A stretch of 64,000 nucleotides of DNA, taken from the NCBI RefSeq assembly GCF_000741705.1, contig NZ_JGZI01000010.1, positions 186,001 through 250,000 on the forward strand. Direction: 5' to 3'. Numbering within the stretch: position 1 is the stretch's first letter; every line of letters begins with the position of its first letter. Source of the DNA: Bifidobacterium psychraerophilum. Lineage in GTDB: Bacteria; Actinomycetota; Actinomycetes; Actinomycetales; Bifidobacteriaceae. The position numbers and the translations under genes are program-made. A model generated the notes under the pieces. The model had not been told where the DNA came from. It did not search any database and saw only the letters and a program-made list of their open reading frames with translations. Below are positions 8,362 through 16,761 of the stretch, piece by piece.

Positions 8362-9234
8362 TCACACGCTCGGTCCAGCCAGGGGCGCGAGCACCCCGGT
8401 GATGAGCAGCAAGGCGACGATGACGGCGATTGCTATGCGGTAGATCGCGAAACCCTTGTAGGAGAATGTCGAGACGATTTTCAGGAATGCGATGATCACC
8501 AGGTATCCGACGACGAAACTGACGATTGTGGCGCATATGGTCGCTCCCCAGCCGGGGAATCCGGATGTGGCACCTGCGGCACCGAGTGATTTGAAGGTTT
8601 CCAGAATCCCTGCACCGAAAACCGCAGGAATGGCCATGAGGAAGCTGATTCGTGCCGCATCCTCGCGGGTGTAGCCAAGGGCGCGGCCGAAGGTGATGGT
8701 GCCGCCTGAACGGGAGACACCGGGGACCAGCGCCAGCATCTGTCCTATGCCGAAGATGACGGCATCTTTGAGTGTCATCTCCTTGATCGTTTTGGTCTGT
8801 GCGCTTTTGGCATCGAAGTACCACAGCAGCAGACCGAAGACGATGAGCATCAGCACGGTGATCCATAGATTCCGCAAGCCGCTTTCGATGCTCTTCTGGA
8901 AGAGCAGGCCTGCGATGACGATGGGCAGCGTGCCGACGATGATGAACCATCCCAGGGAGGCATCGCGGTCCTCGGAGCCGAGACGCTGTGAGATCTCGGA
9001 GCCATCCTTGCCTTTCAGGCACATGAACCAGTGGCTGAGGATTCTTGCTATATCGTGACGGAAGTACAGCAATACCGCGCTTTCAGTGCCCAACTGGATG
9101 ATGGCGGTGAACGCGGCCCCGGGATCCTGCCCGAGCAACGCCCCGGCGATGCGGATATGTGCACTGGAAGATACAGGAAGGAATTCAGTGAGCCCTTGGA
9201 TGATTCCCATCAGTATCGCTTCGAAGAAATTCAT
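8362..9234 (-). CDS. uppP: Undecaprenyl-diphosphatase
   Basis: A 290-residue integral membrane phosphatase (BacA/UppP family) that recycles undecaprenyl diphosphate to the monophosphate carrier used for peptidoglycan and other envelope polymers. The two diagnostic stretches are present: EFLPVSSSAHIRI near the N-terminus and PGVSRSGGTITFGRALG in the middle, which carry the catalytic Glu, Ser and Arg. About eight membrane segments are visible. The ATG at 9234 follows GAGG; the open frame extends further upstream but without family similarity. It is divergent from the fructosamine-kinase-like gene and is likely transcribed alone. Overproduction of this family gives bacitracin resistance in other bacteria. 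Confidence 0.95.
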   Translation of the reverse strand: MNFFEAILMGIIQGLTEFLPVSSSAHIRIAGALLGQDPGAAFTAIIQLGTESAVLLYFRHDIARILSHWFMCLKGKDGSEISQRLGSEDRDASLGWFIIVGTLPIVIAGLLFQKSIESGLRNLWITVLMLIVFGLLLWYFDAKSAQTKTIKEMTLKDAVIFGIGQMLALVPGVSRSGGTITFGRALGYTREDAARISFLMAIPAVFGAGILETFKSLGAAGATSGFPGWGATICATIVSFVVGYLVIIAFLKIVSTFSYKGFAIYRIAIAVIVALLLITGVLAPLAGPSV

Positions 9235-9421
9235 AAGCCCTCGTATTGCTTGTTTGTTGGTGTCAACAGAACTATAACCTTCCTTAGAGTAACGAAAAAC
9301 ACTGTCTTGTGGAGTGTCGAAGGCCTTGTCGCGCAGAATGCCCACAATGAAGGTCATGGGCGGATACTGGCATCGTGATGCACAGCGCCGCGATATGACG
9401 TCGTCGAATTGGGAGGATGAT

Positions 9422-10213
9422 ATGGAACAGTACAGAAAATCCAGGGCCCACTCCCCTCGTGGCTTCTTCGAGTGTGAAGGGCGCGGCCTCAAATGGCTTG
9501 CCGAGGCACAGCCGCAAGGTGGTCCCCGTGTGGTGGAGGTATTCGGCTGGGGCAATGATTATCTGGATATCGAAAGGGTTCAGTCGGCGTCACCGACCCC
9601 TCGGGCCGCCCATGATTTCGGCGCGGCACTTGCCCATCTGCACGATTTCGGCGCGGAATACTTCGGCGAGGCGCCGAAAGGCTATGACGGCACCTGCTAC
9701 TTCGGTCCTCTGCAGGATCCGGTCCCCATGGATACAGGCACATGGACGGATGCCGCCCAATACTATGGCGAAGGCAGACTGCTGCCCATGGTGCAGATGG
9801 GCCTTGATCGGGGAAGCCTCAATCGCCAGGATATGGAGATGACGCAGGCCGTTGTCGATGCGCTTCCCGAGCTCTTGGGTCCTGCCGCTTCCGACCGGCC
9901 GGCACGCCTGCACGGGGATTTGTGGAGCGGCAATGTGATGTGGACCGCCGACCGTGGGCATGCCGAGGCGGTTCTCATCGACCCGGCCGCCCACGGTGGG
10001 CACCGCGAGGAGGATCTGGCGATGCTGCATCTCTTCGGCATGTCGTATCTGCACGACATCCTCGACGGTTACCAGTCGGTGCATCCACTGGCCAGCGCTT
10101 TCATGGACAGGATGACGCTGTGGCAGCTGTACCCGATAGCGGGTCATTGCGTGTTCTTCGGCGGCGGATATGTGAGCGAATACCGCTCCATGTGCCGTTC
10201 GCTGCTTGGCTGA
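9422..10213 (+). CDS. Fructosamine kinase-like protein
   Basis: A 263-residue member of the fructosamine kinase / ketosamine-3-kinase family, small-molecule kinases related to aminoglycoside phosphotransferases. The catalytic loop RLHGDLWSGN lies near residue 164 and the metal-binding IDPAAHGGHREEDLA follows near 184. The N-terminal lobe begins RKSRAHSPRGFF, where family members begin slightly earlier; ATG 9422 is chosen because GGGAGG ends five bases before it, but an upstream in-frame ATG near 9395 is possible. The family phosphorylates fructosamines (glycated amines) so that the sugar can be released, a deglycation role; the substrate here is inferred from family only. Confidence 0.85.
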   Translation: MEQYRKSRAHSPRGFFECEGRGLKWLAEAQPQGGPRVVEVFGWGNDYLDIERVQSASPTPRAAHDFGAALAHLHDFGAEYFGEAPKGYDGTCYFGPLQDPVPMDTGTWTDAAQYYGEGRLLPMVQMGLDRGSLNRQDMEMTQAVVDALPELLGPAASDRPARLHGDLWSGNVMWTADRGHAEAVLIDPAAHGGHREEDLAMLHLFGMSYLHDILDGYQSVHPLASAFMDRMTLWQLYPIAGHCVFFGGGYVSEYRSMCRSLLG

Positions 10214-10253
10214 GCCCTCTGGCCACGGCGCCTCGGCTTCCCTCATACGATTC

Positions 10254-10313
10254 CGGGGCGAGGCCGAGGCATCCAGGGCGAATCACGCCATCCGGATTCT
10301 CGGCCTCGCCCCG
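10254..10313. terminator. Bidirectional terminator-like hairpin
   Basis: Fifteen bases at 10254-10268 pair perfectly with 10299-10313, enclosing a 30-base loop that itself holds a small GGCG/CGCC stem. It lies between the converging kinase-like gene and dnaJ. A segment at 10230-10237 can compete for the same bases. Confidence 0.6.
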
Positions 10314-10340
10314 AACATGGGTGGGCTGGTGCCCGAAGTC

Positions 10341-11486
10341 CTAGCTCAGTGCGTCTTTGAGACGGTTGAAGAAGCCCTTGCGGTTGACCGGTGTCGGCTT
10401 GGAACGCTGCGCCGTATGCTTCGCATCGGCGTCATGGGATTCGGAGAAGGATTCGATGAGTTCCTGCTCCTTATCGTTGAGTTTGGTGGGGATCTCCACG
10501 GTCACATGCGCCACCAGCTCGCCGCGTTCACCCTGGGAACGCAGTTTCCCGACTCCCAGGCCCTTCAATGAGATGGTGTCGTCAGGCTGGCATCCTGCCG
10601 GTATGGAGACCGACTGCTGTCCGTCGAAGGTGTCGATCGTGATGTCATGCCCGAGCACGGCCCAGCTCATCGGAATCCTGATCCAGCAATGCAGATCGTC
10701 GCCTTCACGGGTGAACTGCCGATCCGTCGCGATGCTGACGTCGATGTACAGATCGCCCGCGGCGCCGCCGCCTTCTCCCACCTCGCCCTGTGAGGCCAGA
10801 CGGAGCCTCGAATCATCCGATATGCCTGCCGGAATCGAAACGCCGACCGTCCTCTTCGTGCGCACGCGGCCATGTCCGAGGCATGACGGGCATGGATGCT
10901 CGATGATGGTGCCGTGCCCTTCGCAGCGGTCGCAGGGAGCGGTGGTCATCATCTGGCCGAGCATGGTCCGCACGACCTTCTGCACGAATCCCTGTCCGTG
11001 GCATTCAGGGCATGTGACCGGCTTGCTGTTCTGTTCCGCGCCGGAGCCCCCGCAGTCTTGGCAGAGTCCGTAGGTGTGGATGACGGTGTTCGCCGTTCCG
11101 CCGAAGACGGCGGTTTTAAGGTCGATGGTCAGACGGGTGAGCGCATCGCGTCCCGGCTGCGTCCGCGGAATGGGTCCCTGGGAGGCACCCCCACCGAAAC
11201 CGCCGCCGAAGAACTGTCCAAACACATCCGAGAATCCTTCGAAGCCTGAAGCCCCACCGAAGCCTGAAGCGCCGGGATTATTGGGATCAACGCCCTGATC
11301 GTACATCTGGCGCTTCTGCGAGTCCGAAAGCACCTCATAGGCGCTGTTGACTTCCTTGAATTTATCCTCGAATTCCGCACCGGCGATATCAGGGTGGTAT
11401 TTACGGCTCATCTTGCGATAGGCGCGCTTGATCTCATCCTCGCTCGCGTCCTTGCTGACTCCCAAAACCTCGTAATAGTCTGCCAC
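10341..11486 (-). CDS. dnaJ: Chaperone protein DnaJ
   Basis: A 381-residue type I DnaJ (Hsp40) that stimulates DnaK ATP hydrolysis and hands over unfolded proteins. In order: the J-domain with HPD at residues 31-33, a Gly/Phe-rich linker (about 70-105), four CxxCxGxG zinc repeats (CQDCGGSG, CPECHGQG, CDRCEGHG, CPSCLGHG) between about 140 and 210, and the substrate-binding C-terminal beta domains. The start ATG at 11486 gives the standard MADYYEVLGV. It lies 155 bases downstream of hrcA in the same direction, so it belongs to the HrcA/CIRCE-controlled unit. Bifidobacteria usually carry another dnaJ with dnaK; this is the hrcA-linked copy. Confidence 0.96.
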   Translation of the reverse strand: MADYYEVLGVSKDASEDEIKRAYRKMSRKYHPDIAGAEFEDKFKEVNSAYEVLSDSQKRQMYDQGVDPNNPGASGFGGASGFEGFSDVFGQFFGGGFGGGASQGPIPRTQPGRDALTRLTIDLKTAVFGGTANTVIHTYGLCQDCGGSGAEQNSKPVTCPECHGQGFVQKVVRTMLGQMMTTAPCDRCEGHGTIIEHPCPSCLGHGRVRTKRTVGVSIPAGISDDSRLRLASQGEVGEGGGAAGDLYIDVSIATDRQFTREGDDLHCWIRIPMSWAVLGHDITIDTFDGQQSVSIPAGCQPDDTISLKGLGVGKLRSQGERGELVAHVTVEIPTKLNDKEQELIESFSESHDADAKHTAQRSKPTPVNRKGFFNRLKDALS

Positions 11487-11641
11487 TGATGACTCTTTCT
11501 GTGTTGTTACGATGACTCTCGTTGTGGTGCGGCACCGTCCTGCCGCGATCTCCTGCGCTTCACGTGCCGGGGCTGCGCGTTGAGTCGCTTACTTCTCCTG
11601 CAAACCGGCCGATGCTTCCTCACCCGCCATCGGCGTACATA

Positions 11642-12793
11642 CTACAACCCGTCCCCGCCAGAGTCGTTTGCCAGCAGCGCAGTCAGATAATGTGCCACCG
11701 CATGCACGGCCGCCATGGTGGTCGCGTAATTCATATGCGTAGGCCCGATCGATCCCACGAAGGCGAGCGGTTCATTCGAAAGCGAAGCGAAATCATCATC
11801 GGAAGGGGTTTGCGTCGATTCTGCGCGATCGGCTTGCGCATTCGTGTGCCCCGCATCACCGTCAGTGTGCGATGACGATGACGCTCCGTACCCACTGGTC
11901 ACCACGGCGGCATGCAGCAGCCCCGGGTTATGTGTTTCCGAACCGATGGCCACGCTCACACCCGATACCTGAGAAACCTCGCTGAGTGTGCTCATGAGCT
12001 TCATCAGCACCACCTGCTCTTCGAGTGCATCGAATAGGGGCGCCAGATCGTTCAGATTGGCGGCCTGCTGGTGGGTGAGCTGCGAGGTGCCTGCCATATA
12101 GAGGCTGCTGGCCTGCTCCTGCGACGCCATATCCTCCAATTCATCGGCAAGACGGTCGGTGAGCGCCCGTATGGCGTTGAATTTGGCGTCGGTACCCAGC
12201 TGACGGATGTCCTCGCTGGCCTTCGACAGCGTTATGTTCTGATCCTGTTCGTTGATGACGCGGGAGAGATCGTTGATGACGTCCTGCGAGAGCTGTGTAT
12301 TGCAGCGGATGCTGCGTTGTGCGACCCTCCCGGTATCGGTTATCACCACCACCAGCAACAGCAAACCGGACAGTGGGATGATCTCAAGACGCCGCAGTTT
12401 CGACTTCGCGAGGGATGGCGATGCGACGACCGCGACCTGGCCGGTTATCTGCGCGAGCAGTCGCGCGGAACGTTGCAGGGTGTCCTCAAGGTTGACCGAC
12501 CCGGACAAAAAGGATTCGATGCCTCTGCGCTGTGCGGTGGAGAGCGGAACGACCGTGGCCAACCTGTCGACGAAATACCGGTACCCTTTTTCCGTGGGAA
12601 TGCGGCCTGCCGAGGTGTGGGGCTGGATCAGGAAGCCCTCCTCCTCCAATGTGGCCATATCGTTGCGCACAGTTGCGGAGCTGACTCCGAGATCATGATC
12701 CTTCGTCAGTGTGCCTGAGCCCACCGGTTCCTGGGAGCGGATGTAATCCTCCACCACGGCTCGCAGCACCAGCATGCGCCTGTTGTTCGTCAT
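11642..12793 (-). CDS. hrcA: Heat-inducible transcription repressor HrcA
   Basis: A 383-residue repressor that binds CIRCE elements and shuts off chaperone genes until GroEL is titrated away. The N-terminal winged helix (VGSGTLTKDHDLGVSSATVRNDM, in two parts) and the following IQPHTSAGRIPTEKGYRYFVD segment are diagnostic; the GAF-like domain follows. The ATG at 12793 has AGGAGG five bases upstream, better than a GTG six bases earlier that overlaps this site. Residues about 300-337 form a Ser/Thr/Asp-rich insertion not typical of the family, which is usually nearer 345 residues. It leads the hrcA-dnaJ unit and has a CIRCE element 200 bases upstream, implying autoregulation. Confidence 0.96.
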   Translation of the reverse strand: MTNNRRMLVLRAVVEDYIRSQEPVGSGTLTKDHDLGVSSATVRNDMATLEEEGFLIQPHTSAGRIPTEKGYRYFVDRLATVVPLSTAQRRGIESFLSGSVNLEDTLQRSARLLAQITGQVAVVASPSLAKSKLRRLEIIPLSGLLLLVVVITDTGRVAQRSIRCNTQLSQDVINDLSRVINEQDQNITLSKASEDIRQLGTDAKFNAIRALTDRLADELEDMASQEQASSLYMAGTSQLTHQQAANLNDLAPLFDALEEQVVLMKLMSTLSEVSQVSGVSVAIGSETHNPGLLHAAVVTSGYGASSSSHTDGDAGHTNAQADRAESTQTPSDDDFASLSNEPLAFVGSIGPTHMNYATTMAAVHAVAHYLTALLANDSGGDGL

Positions 12794-12981
12794 GCGCACC
12801 TCCTCGGGTTGCCTTGTCCTGTCGGCTGATGCGTTTTGCGGACCGTGCCATCGGTGTCGTCAGCCGTGTTCGCGTTGTCCTGCCGTGTGTCGGATCATGC
12901 GATGGCAATCCATCCCACACGGATCAGTGCACGGCCGTGACATGCATGGCCGTGAAAGAAGACAACGCCTTCCTTCCTACA

Positions 12982-13012
12982 TCTATACGATTGTATTAGC
13001 ACTCACTGTCAA
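12982..13012 (-). promoter_or_regulatory. hrcA promoter
   Basis: On the minus strand TTGACA (13007-13012) is followed after 19 bases by TATAGA (12982-12987). The spacer is a little long. The -35 box lies inside the spacer of the CIRCE element. Confidence 0.6.
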
Positions 13013-13022
13013 CGAGTGCTAG
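12996..13022. promoter_or_regulatory. CIRCE element (HrcA operator)
   Basis: TTAGCACTC, nine bases, then GAGTGCTAG: a match to the CIRCE consensus TTAGCACTC-N9-GAGTGCTAA in 17 of 18 arm positions. It overlaps the hrcA promoter, the position expected for direct repression. Confidence 0.95.
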
Positions 13023-13289
13023 GGCTTCGTCATAAGCGCACAGTGTACGTTTTTGGAATCTTTTGAGCATATTGCGAACATCTTATGAGTGCAAAGTTCA
13101 CGTGACTGAGCGGATATGTACTGCGCCGCATGCCTGATCAGAGCTGTCACACACGCACGGGCCACGGGCAATACCCTTCTGGTGTCTGCTCTGAAAGCTA
13201 GCATTGAAGAGCAATGTGAGGGCTACCAAGCACTGTCCGACACAAGCCGGGCACAAGGCCCAACCAATTGGAAGGAAAGTTGATCATCT

Positions 13290-15395
13290 ATGACCGATTT
13301 CACGTGGTCTGAACTGGACGAACGCGCAGTAAAACTGGCGAAGGTCCTCTCAGCTGACGCGGTCGAGAAGGCAGGAAGCGGACATCCCGGTTCCCCTATC
13401 TCACTGGCACCCGTCGCTTACACTTTGTATCAGCATTTCATTAAGCATGATCCCAATGATCCGAACTGGGCGGGACGCGACCGTTTCATCCTCTCCGGTG
13501 GACACGCCTCACTGACCGAGTACGTGCAGCTGTATTTCTCGGGTTATGGCTTGACGCTCGACGATCTCAAGCGCTTCCGTACCGCGGGTACGCGTACGCC
13601 TGGCCATCCTGAGTATGGTCTGACCCCCGGCATCGAAATGACCACGGGTCCGCTGGGCCAGGGTCTCGCATCGGCCGTTGGTTTCGCATACGGACAGCGC
13701 TATCAGCGCGGTCTGCTTGATCCCGAGGCTCCTGCAGGTGAATCACCATTCGACCACAAGGTCTGGGTCATCTGCGGTGAGGGCGACGTCGAGGAAGGCG
13801 TCTCCTCGGAGGCAAGCTCACTCGCAGGGAACCAGCAGCTCGGCAACCTGACCGTGATCTTCGACGCCAACCACATCCAGATCGAGGGCGACACCAAGAT
13901 CGCCTTCTCCGAGGATATCCTCAAGCGTTACGAGGCATACGGTTGGTACACGGATGAATTCAGCTTCATCCAGCCCGACGGTTCCTACAACGAGGATGCC
14001 GAAGGCTTCGCGAAGGTCCTCGAAAAGGCCGAGCAGGTCACCGATCGTCCCAAGCTGATCAAGGTCGATTCGCTCATCGCATGGCCCACCCCGGGCAAGA
14101 CCAACGATCCTTCGTCACACGGTTCGAAGCTGGGTGCCGAGGCCGTCGCCGGATTGAAGAAGGAACTCGGATACGATCCCGAGCAGTCCTTCCAGGTCGA
14201 TGAAGAGGCACTCGCACACGCACGCAAGGTCGCTGACCGCGGTCTTGAAGCGCACAAGGCATGGGATGAGAAGTTCGAATCCTGGAAGAAGGCCAACCCC
14301 GACAAGGCGGCTCTGTACGACCGCATCGCCGCTGGCAAGCTCCCCGAGGACTTCGACAAGGCCATCGACGAGCTCGTTGCAGGCTTCACCGCAGGCTCGA
14401 AGGTTGCGACCCGCAAGGCCTCCGGTGCCGTGCTGAACGCCATCGCCGCCGTGATGCCCGAACTCTGGGGCGGCTCCGCCGACCTCGGTGGTTCGAACAA
14501 CACCAACATCAAGGGCGCAGCCTCCTTCGCACCCGACGAGTACGCGACCGTCCAGTGGCCGACCGTCAGCAAGTACGGCCGTCAGCTCCACTTCGGTGTG
14601 CGCGAGTTCGCGATGGGCGCCATCACCAATGGCATCCTTCTCGGTTCGAACACCCGTCCCTTCGGCGGCACCTTCTTCCAGTTCGCCGACTACGAGCGTC
14701 CTGCCGTGCGTCTTGCCGCACTGATGGACATCCCGAACCTCTTCGTCTGGACCCACGATTCCGTGGCGCTCGGCGAGGATGGACCCACCCATCAGCCAAT
14801 CGAGCATCTTGCGGCCATGCGTGCGATCCCACAGCTTGAGGTCGTCCGTCCTGCCGACGAGTTCGAAACCGCTGAGGCATACCGTTACTTCTTCGAGAAG
14901 AACAACACGCATCCCGCAGCCTTCATCCTGACGCGTCAGGGTGTCCCCTCCCTTGAGGAGACCGCGGCGAAGGCCAAGGCAGGAGTCCGCAAGGGCGCCT
15001 ATGTGCTGGTCGACACCGAGGGCGAGCCCGACGTGCTGCTGCTGGCGACCGGTTCCGAAGTCCAGCATGCGGTTGCAGCCGCGAAGTCGCTGGCGGATGA
15101 GGGCGTCAAGGCCCGCGTCATCTCGGTTCCCTCCCTTGAGTGGTTCGAAGAGCAGGATGACGAGTACAAGGAAGAGATCCTTCCTTCCACGGTCAAGGCC
15201 CGCGTTTCGGTCGAGGCCGGTCTCGCCATGCCTTGGTACAAGTACCTCGGCTCCTATGGCAAGCCCGTGTCCATCGAGCAGTTCGGTCTGCAGGGTGATG
15301 GCGACGAGAACATGCGCGATCTCGGCATCACCGCCGAGCACGTCGTTGAAGCCGCCAAGGCCTCAATCGAAGAGGTCAAGGCCGCTCGCCAGTAA
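13290..15395 (+). CDS. tkt: Transketolase
   Basis: A 701-residue thiamine-diphosphate enzyme that moves two-carbon units between ketose and aldose phosphates. The N-terminal ThDP domain has SGHPGSPISLAP from residue 30 and the metal/ThDP motif GEGDVEEG with the downstream Asn; the pyrimidine domain contains REFAMGAI and the THDSVALGEDGPTHQP loop; the C-terminal domain follows. Start ATG 13290 lies 12 bases after AAGGAA, somewhat far. With transaldolase 104 bases downstream it supplies the erythrose-, xylulose- and ribose-phosphate interconversions that feed phosphoketolase in the bifid shunt. The AT-poor, optimised codon use suggests high expression. Confidence 0.97.
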   Translation: MTDFTWSELDERAVKLAKVLSADAVEKAGSGHPGSPISLAPVAYTLYQHFIKHDPNDPNWAGRDRFILSGGHASLTEYVQLYFSGYGLTLDDLKRFRTAGTRTPGHPEYGLTPGIEMTTGPLGQGLASAVGFAYGQRYQRGLLDPEAPAGESPFDHKVWVICGEGDVEEGVSSEASSLAGNQQLGNLTVIFDANHIQIEGDTKIAFSEDILKRYEAYGWYTDEFSFIQPDGSYNEDAEGFAKVLEKAEQVTDRPKLIKVDSLIAWPTPGKTNDPSSHGSKLGAEAVAGLKKELGYDPEQSFQVDEEALAHARKVADRGLEAHKAWDEKFESWKKANPDKAALYDRIAAGKLPEDFDKAIDELVAGFTAGSKVATRKASGAVLNAIAAVMPELWGGSADLGGSNNTNIKGAASFAPDEYATVQWPTVSKYGRQLHFGVREFAMGAITNGILLGSNTRPFGGTFFQFADYERPAVRLAALMDIPNLFVWTHDSVALGEDGPTHQPIEHLAAMRAIPQLEVVRPADEFETAEAYRYFFEKNNTHPAAFILTRQGVPSLEETAAKAKAGVRKGAYVLVDTEGEPDVLLLATGSEVQHAVAAAKSLADEGVKARVISVPSLEWFEEQDDEYKEEILPSTVKARVSVEAGLAMPWYKYLGSYGKPVSIEQFGLQGDGDENMRDLGITAEHVVEAAKASIEEVKAARQ

Positions 15396-15439
15396 GTATC
15401 CGGGAGGGCCGAGGCTTCATGTCCGGCTCTCCCCCGCTT

Positions 15440-15463
15440 CCGCAGGGGCGTCAGCCCCTGCGG
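15440..15463. terminator. Hairpin between tkt and tal
   Basis: CCGCAGGGGC pairs perfectly with GCCCCTGCGG around the tetraloop GTCA, 44 bases after the tkt stop and 36 before the tal start. No T-run follows directly, so partial termination or mRNA protection is likelier than a full stop. Confidence 0.55.
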
Positions 15464-15499
15464 TAACAACAAGTTTTGGTTGGAATACAAGGAGAAATA

Positions 15500-16609
15500 A
15501 TGGCACAGAATGAAAATACACAGCGCACCAGCGATTCCGGTGTCTCCATCTGGCTCGACGATCTGAGCCGCACCCGCATCGAATCCGGCAGCCTGCAGAA
15601 GCTGATCGCCGAGAAGAACGTCGTTGGCGTCACCACCAACCCTTCGATCTTCCAGAAGGCTCTGAGCCAGGTCGGCCCATACGACGCACAGCTCAAGGAA
15701 CTCGGCAAGGTCGACGTTGAGACCGCCGTTCGCGAGCTCACCACCACCGATGTACGCAACGCCACGGATATCTTCCGTGATGTCGCCGAGAGCACCGACT
15801 ACGTGGATGGCCGCGTTTCCATCGAGGTCGATCCCCGTTTGGCTCACGACACCGAGAACACCGCCAAGCAGGCCGTGGAACTCTGGGAAAAGGTTGATCG
15901 CCCGAACGCCATGATCAAGATCCCGGCGACGCTCGAAGGCCTTCCTGCGATCACCGCCACCCTGTCCAAGGGCATCTCGGTGAACGTGACCCTGATCTTC
16001 TCGCTCGAACGCTACGAGCAGGTCATCGATGCCTTCATCGAGGGCATCGCACAGGCCGACGCCAATGGTCACGACCTGAAGCACATGGGTTCCGTCGCTT
16101 CCTTCTTCGTGTCCCGCGTGGACAGCGCCGTCGACAAGCTGCTCGAAGCCAACGGTTCCGTGGAAGCCAAGGAACTCGAAGGCAAGGCTGCCGTTGCCAA
16201 CGCACGTCTGGCATACGAGCTCTTCGAGAAGAAGTTCAACGAGGACTCCCGTTGGTCCGCTCTCGAAGCCAAGGGTGCACGCCGTCAGCGTCCCCTGTGG
16301 GCTTCAACCGGCACCAAGAACGCCGCATACTCCGATTGCAAGTATGTCGACGAACTCGTTGCCAAGGATATCGTCAACACCATGCCTGAGAAGACGCTCG
16401 ACGCCCTCGCAGCACATGGCAATGGCGCACCTTCGATCGAAGGCACCTACGAAGAGAGCCACTCCGTGATGGAGAAGCTCGAGGAGCTCGGCATCAGCAT
16501 CAAGGATGTCACCGACAAGCTTGAGGCTGACGGTGTTGCTTCCTTCATCGCTTCATGGGATTCCGTGCTTTCCGACGTGCAGGCCGGCATCGACCGCGTG
16601 AACGCCTGA
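15500..16609 (+). CDS. tal: Transaldolase
   Basis: A 369-residue transaldolase of the longer actinobacterial/cyanobacterial type, which transfers dihydroxyacetone from sedoheptulose-7-phosphate to glyceraldehyde-3-phosphate. The barrel motifs VGVTTNPSIFQKAL (residues 42-55) and RPNAMIKIPAT with the Schiff-base Lys140 are visible, as is RPLWASTGTKN near residue 265. ATG 15500 follows AAGGAG by six bases. It works with tkt immediately upstream in the bifid shunt. Confidence 0.97.
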   Translation: MAQNENTQRTSDSGVSIWLDDLSRTRIESGSLQKLIAEKNVVGVTTNPSIFQKALSQVGPYDAQLKELGKVDVETAVRELTTTDVRNATDIFRDVAESTDYVDGRVSIEVDPRLAHDTENTAKQAVELWEKVDRPNAMIKIPATLEGLPAITATLSKGISVNVTLIFSLERYEQVIDAFIEGIAQADANGHDLKHMGSVASFFVSRVDSAVDKLLEANGSVEAKELEGKAAVANARLAYELFEKKFNEDSRWSALEAKGARRQRPLWASTGTKNAAYSDCKYVDELVAKDIVNTMPEKTLDALAAHGNGAPSIEGTYEESHSVMEKLEELGISIKDVTDKLEADGVASFIASWDSVLSDVQAGIDRVNA

Positions 16610-16643
16610 AACACGGCGCCCAGGCGCATACAGCAGTAAGACT

Positions 16644-16680
16644 TCGGCCCCTGCATCTCACCTTGAGGTGCAGGGGCCGA
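16644..16680. terminator. Terminator hairpin after tal
   Basis: TCGGCCCCTGCA pairs with TGCAGGGGCCGA, with CTC/GAG continuing inside around a short loop. It lies between the converging tal and HAD-phosphatase genes and may serve both. Confidence 0.7.
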
Positions 16681-16761
16681 AGCATATGCTCATCCGCCCA
16701 TATACGTCCTGTCCCCTGTGGCAGAGCCACGGGCGAATCCCATGCTGAGCCGGTGGGCTGG

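Larger units (their letters stand above)
12794..13289. other. Divergent intergenic region hrcA / tkt
   Basis: No gene is seen. The left part carries the hrcA leader, a promoter and a CIRCE element on the minus strand. The right part (13023-13289) must hold the tkt promoter and a leader; I see no clear -35/-10 pair, only weak candidates such as TAGCAT at 13199. Confidence 0.6.

Noticed and set aside
14115-15341. 408-codon minus-strand frame opposite tkt
   Set aside because: Antisense shadow of transketolase; composition is typical of a reversed GC-rich gene and no family is recognised.
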